A stretch of DNA of 64,000 bases from Thermoguttaceae bacterium (GTDB lineage Bacteria > Planctomycetota > Planctomycetia > Pirellulales > Thermoguttaceae), in the NCBI GenBank assembly GCA_017447865.1, contig JAFSMO010000085.1:1-64000 (forward strand). Reading direction: 5' to 3'. Positions 17,330-25,001 of this stretch are shown piece after piece; position 1 is the first letter of the stretch; each line of letters begins with the position of its first letter. The notes under the pieces were generated by a model. That model saw only the letters and a program-made list of their open reading frames with translations, made no database searches and was not told the DNA's origin. The position numbers and the translations under genes are program-made.

Positions 17330-17893
17330 TTACGCTCTTCCCAGGTATTCGCCCGTGCGGGAGTCGACACGGATGACGGTGCCCTCTTCGATGTATTCGG
17401 GGACCATGACGGTCAGGCCCGTTTCCAGTTTGGCCGGCTTGTTGCGCGACGTGGCCGAGTTCCCCTTCACGCCCGGGTCGGTCTGGACGATTTTCAGCGC
17501 GATCGAGACCGGAAGCTGCACGCCGACCGGCTGGTCATTGTAGATCATGACCTGAATGTCTTCCAGCCCTTCCGTGATGTACGGTTTTTCGTCCTCGACG
17601 TCCGAAAACGGCAGCTCGTACATTTCGAAGTTTTCGTCGTCCATGAAGTACATTTTCTCGGAGTCGGAGTAGGAAAAATGCACGTTGCGTTTTCCGAAGT
17701 CGGCCTCGTTCATGTTTTCGTCACCTTTGAACGTGAAATCGACTTTCTGTTTGTTGAGAAGGTTGCGGGCGCGGAATTTGTAAAGCGTCGAAGCGCCGCG
17801 GGCCGACGGGGTCTGAACGAAAATGCTCTCGATGATGACCGGGTTGCCTTCGTAAACCATGATCATGCCGCGTTTGATGTTCTTCGCAATCAT
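17330..17893 (-). CDS. Elongation factor P-like protein, EfpL (YeiP) type
   Basis: 187 residues from the ATG at 17893 (MIAKNIKRG) with GGAGAG upstream; the frame extends 11 codons further without support. The three OB-like domains of EF-P are present. The tip loop reads TPSARGAS with arginine at 32 rather than the lysine or PGKG-type loop of classical EF-P, and the C-terminus (PGVKGNSATSRNKPAKLETG) also matches the EfpL/YeiP branch. EF-P proteins relieve ribosome stalling at polyproline and related motifs; EfpL members work without lysine modification. Proline-rich proteins in this window (15543-16217, 29341-31212) would be natural clients, which is inference. Confidence 0.88.
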   Translation of the reverse strand: MIAKNIKRGMIMVYEGNPVIIESIFVQTPSARGASTLYKFRARNLLNKQKVDFTFKGDENMNEADFGKRNVHFSYSDSEKMYFMDDENFEMYELPFSDVEDEKPYITEGLEDIQVMIYNDQPVGVQLPVSIALKIVQTDPGVKGNSATSRNKPAKLETGLTVMVPEYIEEGTVIRVDSRTGEYLGRA

Positions 17894-17966
17894 TGAACTC
17901 TCCGGAATTGCTTGAAAAAGGTCCATTGGAAAAATGAAAAGGGATAGATTTTCCCCGATTAATCTT

Positions 17967-17994
17967 ATTATACCCGATTTTTGAAAAATTTCGA
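17967..17994 (-). promoter_or_regulatory. Possible sigma70-type promoter of efpL
   Basis: On the minus strand, TCGAAA (17989-17994), a 16-bp spacer and a perfect TATAAT (17967-17972), about 75 bp before the efpL start. The -35 box is weak. Confidence 0.5.
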
Positions 17995-18056
17995 GGGGTG
18001 GGGAGAGATTTTCTTTAAATTTCCCTCGCTTGGTAGAGATTTTTTTCCGGAACCAT

Positions 18057-18875
18057 TTATTTGAATTTGATCCAGAGCAGGTACAAACCCTGCGGCGGCG
18101 CGGTCGGCCCAGCCCCGTCTCGGGATTTTGAGGCGAGAATTTCCTCCACCCACTGCGCTGGATGACGTCCGCGGCCGACTTCCATCAGCGTGCCCGCGAT
18201 GTTGCGCACCATGTTGTACAGAAAACCGTCCGCCTCCACCTCGATCTCGATGAAATCCTCTGGACTGCCGACCATCGGAAGGATGAACGGGGCCTCGGGC
18301 GACGAGATCCCGCGGCGGACCGAAACGTCGAAGATCGTCCGCACCGAGCTGGTCCGGGGCGAGCCGATGTTTTCCATGCTCGAGAAATCGTGGGTCCCGA
18401 GGAAATACCGGGCCGCCTGCGCCATCGCGTCGGCATCGAGTCGGGAGGCGGTCAGTTTCCCCATCCGCCACGCGTAACGCCGAAGAAAAAGTTCCGGCAA
18501 AGGCCCGTCCTGGATCAGGTACCGGTACCGCTTCCGCTCGGTGCAGCGAATGGGATGAAAATCCTCCGGCGCCTCTTCCGCGTCCAGAACCAGAATGTCC
18601 CCGGGCAGATTGGCGTTCAACGCCCGCGCAAACGCCTCGATGGGGATCGTAGAGTCCGTCCAAACCGAGGCGACCTGGCCGAGCGCATGGACCCCCGCGT
18701 CCGTCCGGCTGCTCCCGAGGACCTGAAACGTCCCGGCCTCCTGCGTCCCGCCGGTCAGCTTCTCCATCGCGGCAATAACGCACCCCTGCACGGTCCGGAC
18801 GTCATTTCCCTGAATGAACTGCCAGCCGTGATAGTCGGTTCCGTCGTACGCGATGGTGAGCTTGATATTGCGCAT
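18057..18875 (-). CDS. truA: tRNA pseudouridine synthase A
   Basis: 272 residues. TruA makes pseudouridine at positions 38-40 of the tRNA anticodon stem. The N-terminus LTIAYDGTDYHGWQ and the catalytic GSSRTDAGVHA with aspartate D59 are intact, and the C-terminal GDFLYNMVRNIAGTLMEVG-like element (here DGFLYNMVRNI) is conserved. It follows the beta-helix gene by 14 bp on the same strand but is functionally unrelated to it. Cytoplasmic. Confidence 0.95.
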   Translation of the reverse strand: MRNIKLTIAYDGTDYHGWQFIQGNDVRTVQGCVIAAMEKLTGGTQEAGTFQVLGSSRTDAGVHALGQVASVWTDSTIPIEAFARALNANLPGDILVLDAEEAPEDFHPIRCTERKRYRYLIQDGPLPELFLRRYAWRMGKLTASRLDADAMAQAARYFLGTHDFSSMENIGSPRTSSVRTIFDVSVRRGISSPEAPFILPMVGSPEDFIEIEVEADGFLYNMVRNIAGTLMEVGRGRHPAQWVEEILASKSRDGAGPTAPPQGLYLLWIKFK

Positions 18876-18889
18876 AATTTAATGAGGAG

Positions 18890-20209
18890 TTAATGTTTCG
18901 GCATTTCCGGCGTGTTGCCCGAGCCTTTCACCTTGCCGGCGTTGAATTCGATCGCCCAGTTGGAAAGTTTGCCGTCGCGGTAGTTCTTCGAGAGTGTGTT
19001 CGTGCTGAACGTTCCCGCCCCTTTGTCGTGGACGTAGATCCCGCTGCTTTTCCCGTCGTGGAGATTGCACCCGGTGACGGTCAGATTTGCGGAGTCCCAC
19101 ACCTCGATCCCGGGCTCGGCGTTTGCGTAGATCTCGCAGTCCTTGAACGTGCCGAGGCCTTCATTCCAGACGACCGCGCCGTGCTGCTTTCCGTTGTGGA
19201 TCTCGCAGCCGGTGAAGGTCGGGTTTCCGGCCTCCTGGATCACGACCCCGGGCTTTTCGTTCCGGTAAATCTCGCAGCCGTTGAACGTGCCGAGACCTTC
19301 CTGCCAGACGAAGACGCCGGACGCTTTCCCGTTGAAGACCGAGCACTCGGTGAAGGTCGGATTCCCCGACTCGTTCACCTCGATCCCAGGCTCGGCGTTC
19401 GCGTAGATCTCGCAGTCTTTGAACTGGCCGAGGCCTTTTTTGCCGACGAACACGCCGCCGGCCCGCCCGTCGTAGATCTGGCAGTCGGTGAAGGTCGGAT
19501 TCCCGGCTTCATTCACCTCGACTCCGGTCCCTTTATTTTCGTAAATCTCGCAGTCTGTGAACTTCCCGCGGCCTTTTTTGGAGACGATCACACCGGGGCC
19601 TTTCCCTTCGTGGATCGTACATTCAGTGACGGTCGGATCTCCAGAGTCCACCACCTCGATGCCGGCCATTTTGTTTCGGAAGATCTCGCACTCTTTGAAC
19701 CGTCCGCGGCCCTCCTGAATAACGCACACGCCTGGGCCGCCGCAGTTTTTCATCTCGCACTTATCGACCAGAGGATCGGCCTCTTTCCCCTCGACGAGGA
19801 TCCCCCCGCCTTTGGAGGAAGTCAGGACGCACTGGAAAATCGTCGGTGTGCCGCCGGTGACGTAAAAGCAGTTTCTTTTGGTCGCGGTGCAGTTGACCGT
19901 GACGTTTTGGAAGCGCGGGCTGCCGCCGGTGACCTTGAAGACGTCTGAGTAGGCGCAAACGATGATGACTTCCTCCGCCAGCCCCGAGACGCCCTGGAAC
20001 GTGACGTCCCCTTTGACCTCGAGCGTTCTGCCAAGCCGGTATTTACCGGGCCGGATCGAGATGACTCCCCCGTCCTTCACGTTCTCGAACGCCTCCTCGA
20101 TGGTCGGGTAATCATCCGGGACCATCAGCGGATCATCCCCTGCCGCCCCGGACGTTCGTGCCAGACCGAGAAACAGAGCGAAAATCAATAAAAATCTGAA
20201 ACGGTACAT
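18890..20209 (-). CDS. Secreted parallel beta-helix repeat protein
   Basis: 439 residues from the ATG at 20209 (MYRFRFLL) preceded by GGAGG. Signal peptide about 1-22. From residue 50 to the end it is a right-handed beta-helix of about 23-residue coils such as GKFTDCEIYENKGTGVEV and GNPTFTDCQIYDGRAGGVFV, with a cysteine stacked in nearly every coil. The family includes NosD-type and pectate-lyase-like proteins that bind or cleave polysaccharides; no catalytic residues stand out. The DNA repeats are correspondingly regular, suggesting expansion by unit duplication. It ends 14 bp before truA. Confidence 0.82.
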   Translation of the reverse strand: MYRFRFLLIFALFLGLARTSGAAGDDPLMVPDDYPTIEEAFENVKDGGVISIRPGKYRLGRTLEVKGDVTFQGVSGLAEEVIIVCAYSDVFKVTGGSPRFQNVTVNCTATKRNCFYVTGGTPTIFQCVLTSSKGGGILVEGKEADPLVDKCEMKNCGGPGVCVIQEGRGRFKECEIFRNKMAGIEVVDSGDPTVTECTIHEGKGPGVIVSKKGRGKFTDCEIYENKGTGVEVNEAGNPTFTDCQIYDGRAGGVFVGKKGLGQFKDCEIYANAEPGIEVNESGNPTFTECSVFNGKASGVFVWQEGLGTFNGCEIYRNEKPGVVIQEAGNPTFTGCEIHNGKQHGAVVWNEGLGTFKDCEIYANAEPGIEVWDSANLTVTGCNLHDGKSSGIYVHDKGAGTFSTNTLSKNYRDGKLSNWAIEFNAGKVKGSGNTPEMPKH

Positions 20210-20259
20210 CGGGGCCTCCGGGAAGTTAGGAGTGTGGAGTTGGGAGTTAGGGACTTCTT

Positions 20260-21009
20260 TCATTTCTCTGAATGTTCCGCCAGGTAGTGAAGGGCCGAGT
20301 TGATGAATCCCTTCAGGCCTTGGGTCCCTTCCGGGTGGGGGCTGATGGTGATGACCGGGCCTTTCTCGTAACGGGTGAAAATCATGGCCGGGGAGTTGAC
20401 CTGGATCCCCACGGGGGTCCCGTTTTCGGCGACCTCGCTGCGGAACCACGCCAGAACCTCCACCTTGGGCATATCCGGGTTTTCGTTGATGTTGATCACC
20501 GGCCCGTTGTTGTAATTCACCTCCAGCTCACCCACGTATTCCTGCCCGAAAACCTCGCGTCCCAGGTCGGTCAGCTCGATTTTCAGTTTGGCGTGGCCGC
20601 GTTCCCAGAGGGTGCTCTTTCGGGTCACGTTGATGAATTCCTGCTGAAGGGGAAAATACGCCCCGGCGCAGATCCCGAGGTAGCCGTGCCCGGACCGGAC
20701 GAACGCCTTCACCTTTTCCACCCCCTCGGGCTGCATGGAGGCCGCTTCGCCGCGACCGCTGCCTCCGGGAAGGACGAAGAGGTCGAACTGGTCGAGAACA
20801 CCGTCCCGAATGTCCTGCCCGTTGATGATGCGGTACTCGAACGCCGGGTCCTGCTCAATGATCCGGACGAGCATTTCCGCTGAGCCTTTTCCGACCCCTT
20901 TGTCCTTGTAGACGGCGACCCGGATCTTGGTCTCCTCGGTTTGCGCGGTCACGAAGCCCGACAAAAGGATGAAGAAAAAAAGGGCGAGGGAGAGTTTTCT
21001 TGTGTTCAT
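20260..21009 (-). CDS. Secreted class-I glutamine-amidotransferase-like (BPL_N) protein
   Basis: 249 residues with a signal peptide (about 1-22, ending FVTAQT). It then has a flavodoxin-like GATase-1 fold of the BPL_N type: VAVYKDKGVGKGSAE, the DLFVLPGGSGRGEA oxyanion region, and GICAGAY with a nucleophile-like cysteine at C114. A late PHPEGTQGLKG stretch supplies a histidine-glutamate pair. BPL_N domains resemble the N-terminus of eukaryotic biotin-protein ligase; their activity is unsettled. It sits between the zinc-finger gene and the beta-helix gene on the same strand. Confidence 0.75.
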   Translation of the reverse strand: MNTRKLSLALFFFILLSGFVTAQTEETKIRVAVYKDKGVGKGSAEMLVRIIEQDPAFEYRIINGQDIRDGVLDQFDLFVLPGGSGRGEAASMQPEGVEKVKAFVRSGHGYLGICAGAYFPLQQEFINVTRKSTLWERGHAKLKIELTDLGREVFGQEYVGELEVNYNNGPVININENPDMPKVEVLAWFRSEVAENGTPVGIQVNSPAMIFTRYEKGPVITISPHPEGTQGLKGFINSALHYLAEHSEK

Positions 21010-21043
21010 GATTTTCTCTCTGATAAAAATGTAGGCGGGGTTT

Positions 21044-21451
21044 TTATTCGACTTCTGCGTCCTCTTCCTGAATCGCCTTTTCCACGGCCTGGTCCAGGTC
21101 GTCCATCAGTTCATTGAACCATTTTCTCGCGCATTGGGTACTGCAAAACTGGAGCTCAATGTTGTTGCTGCGGAAATCATTCACGAGGAAAATCGGGACG
21201 TAAACGAAACGGTCTTTGCGCAAACGTCCTTCATGTTCTGCGCCGTGGCAGCCGTGGAAGCCCATGTCAATATTGAGCGACCAATGAAGCCGTGGTTTAA
21301 TGTTTTCCAGAAACCCTCTTCGGGTATGCAGGTCGCACTGTCCCATGAACCAGACGAAACCGGTCTCCCGAAGATTCGCGCCGCAAACGAGGCATTTCCC
21401 GGGGGAAGGATCGGACGGTTTACTGTTTTTATCGAGTATGGGGTATTCCAT
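21044..21451 (-). CDS. Small zinc-finger-like protein, paralogue of 56630-57004
   Basis: 135 residues with no signal peptide. Two cysteine pairs suit a treble-clef zinc site: C20-x2-C23 near the start and C103-x3-C107 in FCSTQCARKWFNEL. Between them is a segment with a conserved MGFHGC stretch. The 56.6-kb protein has the same order (C-x2-C, NIGFHGD, FCSIQCMRIWLNNL), so the two form a family I do not recognise. An AAAGAGG ribosome site precedes the ATG. It lies 19 bp after a short membrane ORF that is coupled to the NADAR gene. The function is unknown; immunity or regulatory roles are possible. Confidence 0.72.
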   Translation of the reverse strand: MEYPILDKNSKPSDPSPGKCLVCGANLRETGFVWFMGQCDLHTRRGFLENIKPRLHWSLNIDMGFHGCHGAEHEGRLRKDRFVYVPIFLVNDFRSNNIELQFCSTQCARKWFNELMDDLDQAVEKAIQEEDAEVE

Positions 21452-21470
21452 AATTCCTCTTTATCCGTGT

Positions 21471-21569
21471 TCACATGGCGGCGACAGCCAGCAACAGGAG
21501 CACTGCACACCCGGCGAAAACCTTGAATCGGGCCCTGTGTTTGCGGTTTTGCGCGACGGGATCGTTCAT
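21471..21569 (-). CDS. 32-residue single-membrane-helix peptide
   Basis: A short frame starting at the ATG one base after the NADAR stop codon (TGA-A-ATG), so probably translated by re-initiation. It encodes a basic N-terminus (about MNDPVAQNRKHRARFK) followed by one hydrophobic helix (VFAGCAVLLLLAVAAM) and stops before the zinc-finger gene. Charge and length fit a small membrane peptide. No homologue is known to me, and chance occurrence in a GC-rich sequence cannot be ruled out. Confidence 0.5.
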   Translation of the reverse strand: MNDPVAQNRKHRARFKVFAGCAVLLLLAVAAM

Positions 21570-21570
21570 T

Positions 21571-22014
21571 TCAGTTTCCCACTCTTTTTGCTCTCAGCGT
21601 TTCCCGAACAGACATCAGTATCTTCCCGAGCCAGTTTTTCCCCTTGCCATCGACCGTTCCCCACGTGGTGTCGCCGTGATGGTTCCCCTCTTCCAGATGG
21701 GCGTCACCTGTGGCGAGCAGTTTTTCGGCCAGGTCCGGATTTTGCTGAAATTTGGCGAAAATGATTTCTGCCATCACCTCATATTTCCGTTCTTCCCAGT
21801 CGGGACGCAGATCGACGTTCCGGCCCATTTTCTTGACCTGAAAAGGACTTTCCACTTCGGCGAATTGCTTGCGAACATCTTTGTCGAGCGTCTTGGCGGC
21901 CTGAAAAGCGTGTTCGCTGGTCGGGTATTGGATCCCCTCCCACATTACCGGGGCCGCATGGAAATTGTCCAGAAAATGATACTCGCCTTTGAAATCTAAA
22001 ATCGCGTCTGGCAT
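21571..22014 (-). CDS. NADAR-family (YbiA-like) N-glycosidase
   Basis: 147 residues, the normal size. Diagnostic text is HFLDNFHAAPVMWEGIQYP followed by TSEHAFQAAKT, then a DW-ERK-VM stretch and the ending GDTTWGTVDGKGKNWLGKILM. NADAR proteins act on ribose-linked substrates: YbiA breaks down riboflavin intermediates, and other members remove ADP-ribose from guanine in nucleic acids as antitoxin-like enzymes. GGAG precedes the start. It is followed directly by the membrane peptide and then the zinc-finger protein, all on one strand within about 1 kb, suggesting a cassette. Confidence 0.9.
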   Translation of the reverse strand: MPDAILDFKGEYHFLDNFHAAPVMWEGIQYPTSEHAFQAAKTLDKDVRKQFAEVESPFQVKKMGRNVDLRPDWEERKYEVMAEIIFAKFQQNPDLAEKLLATGDAHLEEGNHHGDTTWGTVDGKGKNWLGKILMSVRETLRAKRVGN

Positions 22015-22041
22015 AAGGTTTCTCCATTCAGAATATTAAAA

Positions 22042-23313
22042 CTAGTACAGTTTTATTTCCACAATGGATGAGATAAAATACTTGATGAAAGCGCCTTTCC
22101 CATCCTGAAGCAATAAAGCATGTGGGTCAAAATCGGGTAAGGACCAGCGATACCAATTCAAGGGATCATTGGATTTTTCCCCCATTTTTTTCCATTCCGG
22201 CAAATCGAAGAGCGGCATGTTGCCCCTGTGTTTCCAGTACGGCAGTGATCCCAGCTCCTCTGGCGATTGCGTTGGAGTACCGAGAATTAAAATTTCTCCT
22301 GAAGCCTGTTTTCCTTCAGCAGTTTCAGACTCCAGCATCCAAACCGTCTCGGGCTTTTGAAGGCAGAAAAAACAGATCCTTGTTTCGGGTGTAATTCTCT
22401 GCGTCAATACGTTGGGGATTTCGAACGTACTGTTCTCTTTTGGACTTTCCAAATTCTCAAACCAGGCTTTCAGTTTCGATGAATATGTCGCGAAAAGAAT
22501 CCGGGAATTCAGCGGAAGAACCTTTATAATGCCATCAAGGTCTGATTCCTTGAGTCGTTCCGGTGGAATTTGAGCTTGGCGCTTCTGATAAGCATTCCCA
22601 AATTCCTCGGCAATGTCCTGCTTAAAGACAAAAAACCAGCCGACACCATACTGTTTCGAGTTGAACCAGACAAGTCCTTCAAGGTTTGAAGCTCCCAGGT
22701 AACGAACTGAAAGTTCCAGATCGTAGGCAATAAGAGAATCCATAAACATTGTCGCGAATTCACCGGCATACCCGCCGCATGATTTCTCAAAACGGAAACG
22801 CCCGTCGTAATCCTTAACCGATTTCAATTCGTTTTTGGGACCATATATCCACAGGCGTCCAGCCGGATAGGGATCCTCTTCGGTTGGTTGGCGCTTCATC
22901 TCAACAACATATTGTAATTCTTTGTAGTGATCATTGAGCAGGTTTGAGGTTACCCGCACATTAAGGTGATTTCCGATCCATCCCTCAACCTCAACATCAT
23001 CCATTGTTCCCTCTGGACCTGGACGATTTCCGGGAAATTCAAACAGGGCACGCGGAATTTTAGTTTTCGTTTTTTGAATGGGGGCTGGCGGTGGCGCAGT
23101 GGGAGATTCCGATGTCCAGATTTCTTCCCCCAACATCTCCATCACTCCTTCAATCAAAAAACCGGTTTGGTCGTATGGAACCTGTACAACAATTGCAGAC
23201 TCAACATCCGGAGGACATTGGGCCAGAAGCGACTTCCACTCCATCGCCTCTTTTGCAATCGTAATATTGGCACATGTAAAAATCAAAAAAAGGAAAACAT
23301 AAAAATGTTTCAC
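22042..23313 (-). CDS. Secreted hypothetical protein
   Basis: 423 residues starting from a GTG with a good AGGAGA site. Signal peptide about 1-20. The rest is soluble and mixed alpha/beta with no family I recognise; a proline-rich stretch (SPTAPPPAPIQKTK) sits near 70. The layout is like planctomycete exported proteins of unknown function that compute or hold a scalar value. The gene is noticeably AT-richer than its neighbours purD and the beta-helix gene, a hint of different origin. It lies 27 bp before the NADAR gene and may lead that cassette. Confidence 0.7.
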   Translation of the reverse strand: MKHFYVFLFLIFTCANITIAKEAMEWKSLLAQCPPDVESAIVVQVPYDQTGFLIEGVMEMLGEEIWTSESPTAPPPAPIQKTKTKIPRALFEFPGNRPGPEGTMDDVEVEGWIGNHLNVRVTSNLLNDHYKELQYVVEMKRQPTEEDPYPAGRLWIYGPKNELKSVKDYDGRFRFEKSCGGYAGEFATMFMDSLIAYDLELSVRYLGASNLEGLVWFNSKQYGVGWFFVFKQDIAEEFGNAYQKRQAQIPPERLKESDLDGIIKVLPLNSRILFATYSSKLKAWFENLESPKENSTFEIPNVLTQRITPETRICFFCLQKPETVWMLESETAEGKQASGEILILGTPTQSPEELGSLPYWKHRGNMPLFDLPEWKKMGEKSNDPLNWYRWSLPDFDPHALLLQDGKGAFIKYFISSIVEIKLY

Positions 23314-23370
23314 GCTTGTATCTCCTGTTTTATTATATGGAACCGGAAGATTCGCAGATGTCCCACCAAA

Positions 23371-23397
23371 TAAAAAACGGAGCCATCACTGACTCCG
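23371..23397 (-). terminator. purD rho-independent terminator
   Basis: On the minus strand CGGAG, a 10-bp loop, CTCCG and then TTTTTT, located directly after the purD stop at 23409. Confidence 0.7.
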
Positions 23398-23408
23398 CTC
23401 GTCAGATT

Positions 23409-24695
23409 TTATTTTTCAAGCGCGATCGCCTTGTCCGCGATGTCGTGGCGGCACCACGCACGCTCCCAGCGGATCTTGCGGACGGCCTCGTAAGCGTTCT
23501 TCTTGGCCAGCGCGATGCTGTCCCCGAACGCGGTCACGGTCAGCACACGGCCGCCAGCGTTCACGATCTCGCCCTTTTCGTTGACCTGCGTCCCACTGTG
23601 GAAGACCTTCACGTCGGGCATTTTCGCGACTTCTTCCAGCCCGTGGATCGGGAAACCGTACTGGCATTTTCCCGGGTAGCCGTCTGACGCCATCACGACG
23701 CCGACCGTCGGACGCGGATCCCATTCCACCTCGCCCAACTGGTCGAGCTTGCGGTCGATCGTCGCCTCCATAATATCGACCAGGTCGGTCTTCAGACGCA
23801 TCAGCAGAGGCTGGCATTCCGGATCGCCGAAGCGCGTGTTGTACTCGAGGACCTTGATTCCCTGCCGGCCGATCATCAGCCCCGCGTAGAGGACGCCGGA
23901 AAACGGGCATTCCATGCGATTCATCACGTGGACCGTCCGGACGAGAATATTCTCCTCGATCCAGCGCAGCGACTTTTCATCCACCAGCGGAGCGGGGCAG
24001 TACGCGCCCATCCCTCCGGTGTTCGGGCCTTTGTCGCCGTCGTAGGCCGGTTTGTGGTCCTGGCACGGCGGAAGGGTCAGGATCGTTTTGCCGTCGGTGA
24101 TCGCCAGAACGGACGCTTCCTGACCGTCGAGTTTTTCCTCGATCACGAGTTTCTCGCCGGCCATGCCGAACTTTTTGTCGATGGTCATTTCCTGCACGGC
24201 ATTGAGCGCTTCCTCGCGATTCTGACAGACGTAAACCCCTTTACCGGCGGCCAGGCCGTCAGCCTTCACGACGACCGGAATGTCGTCCCGGTTTTTGAGG
24301 TAATTGATCGCGGCGTCCGCATCGGTGAAAGTCGCGAAATCGGCCGTGGGGATGAGCCCCATTTTGAGCGTGTTCTTGCAGAAGATCTTGCTCCCCTCAA
24401 GCTGGGCGGCGGCTTTGGACGGGCCAAAAACCCGGAGGCCTTCGGACTTCAGGGCGTCCACGATCCCGGCGCAGAGCGGCTGTTCCGGGCCGACCGCGAC
24501 CAACCCGATGTTATTCTCCTTGGCGAACTGGATCACTTTCGGGAAATCGAGGGGATTAATTGCCACATTTTCCGCGTCGAAGAAGGTCCCGACGTTTCCG
24601 GGGGCCACAAACACGCGGTCCACCCGGGGACTCTGCGAGATTTTCCAGGCCAGAGCATGTTCACGACCACCGCCGCCAATCACCAAAACTTTCAT
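23409..24695 (-). CDS. purD: Phosphoribosylamine-glycine ligase
   Basis: 428 residues from the ATG at 24695 (MKVLVIGGGGREHALAW) with GGGAG upstream; the apparent N-terminal extension is only repeat sequence. PurD joins glycine to phosphoribosylamine in purine synthesis. The ATP-grasp region includes VVVKADGLAAGKGVYV, the QDHKPAYDGDKGPNTGGMGAY-type core, and EYNTRFGDPECQPLLMRL for metal binding. Full length for the family. Single gene with its own terminator. Confidence 0.97.
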   Translation of the reverse strand: MKVLVIGGGGREHALAWKISQSPRVDRVFVAPGNVGTFFDAENVAINPLDFPKVIQFAKENNIGLVAVGPEQPLCAGIVDALKSEGLRVFGPSKAAAQLEGSKIFCKNTLKMGLIPTADFATFTDADAAINYLKNRDDIPVVVKADGLAAGKGVYVCQNREEALNAVQEMTIDKKFGMAGEKLVIEEKLDGQEASVLAITDGKTILTLPPCQDHKPAYDGDKGPNTGGMGAYCPAPLVDEKSLRWIEENILVRTVHVMNRMECPFSGVLYAGLMIGRQGIKVLEYNTRFGDPECQPLLMRLKTDLVDIMEATIDRKLDQLGEVEWDPRPTVGVVMASDGYPGKCQYGFPIHGLEEVAKMPDVKVFHSGTQVNEKGEIVNAGGRVLTVTAFGDSIALAKKNAYEAVRKIRWERAWCRHDIADKAIALEK

Positions 24696-24706
24696 GAAAG
24701 TCTCCC

Positions 24707-24781
24707 TTGAATTAATGATGAATTTTGAATTGCGAATTATGAATTGCAGAAGGGGAAGCCTTTTTAAACTACCGTTCATCA
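24707..24781. repeat. Family G short-word repeat (AATTATGAATT)
   Basis: Degenerate ATGAATTTTGAATTGCGAAT words followed by an inverse ending TTCATCATTCATGAC. A copy of the same words occurs at about 51837-51870 next to another gene start. It accounts for the 5' flank of purD. Confidence 0.6.
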
Positions 24782-24890
24782 TTCATGACTTTTTCATTTT
24801 AGCATTTTCCACGATTTATGCCAGAGGGGGTGGGAGGAAATTTTTTTTGACTTTTTTCTGAAAAAATCCCGGAAAACTCTTCCCCACTCC

Positions 24891-24919
24891 TTGAAAGATC
24901 GTTTCCGATTTGTTATACT
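24891..24919 (+). promoter_or_regulatory. Sigma70-type promoter of the 25-kb oxidoreductase gene
   Basis: TTGAAA at 24891-24896, 17 bp, TATACT at 24914-24919, about 80 bp before the ATG, which has AAGGAGA next to it. Confidence 0.75.
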
Positions 24920-25001
24920 AGGGGGTAATCAGTTCGTTTGATGCAAGAGCGCATCCCCCCATTAACCATTTCCCGCCTTCATCTTTTTCAAGGAGATTTG
25001 A

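Noticed and set aside
20210..20449. Extended N-terminus of the beta-helix protein
   Set aside because: It is a shadow of the GATase-like gene; the ATG at 20209 has GGAGG and a signal peptide.
24696..24782. Extended N-terminus of PurD
   Set aside because: The extra residues are encoded by short-word repeat sequence, and the internal ATG has a proper ribosome site and the family start.
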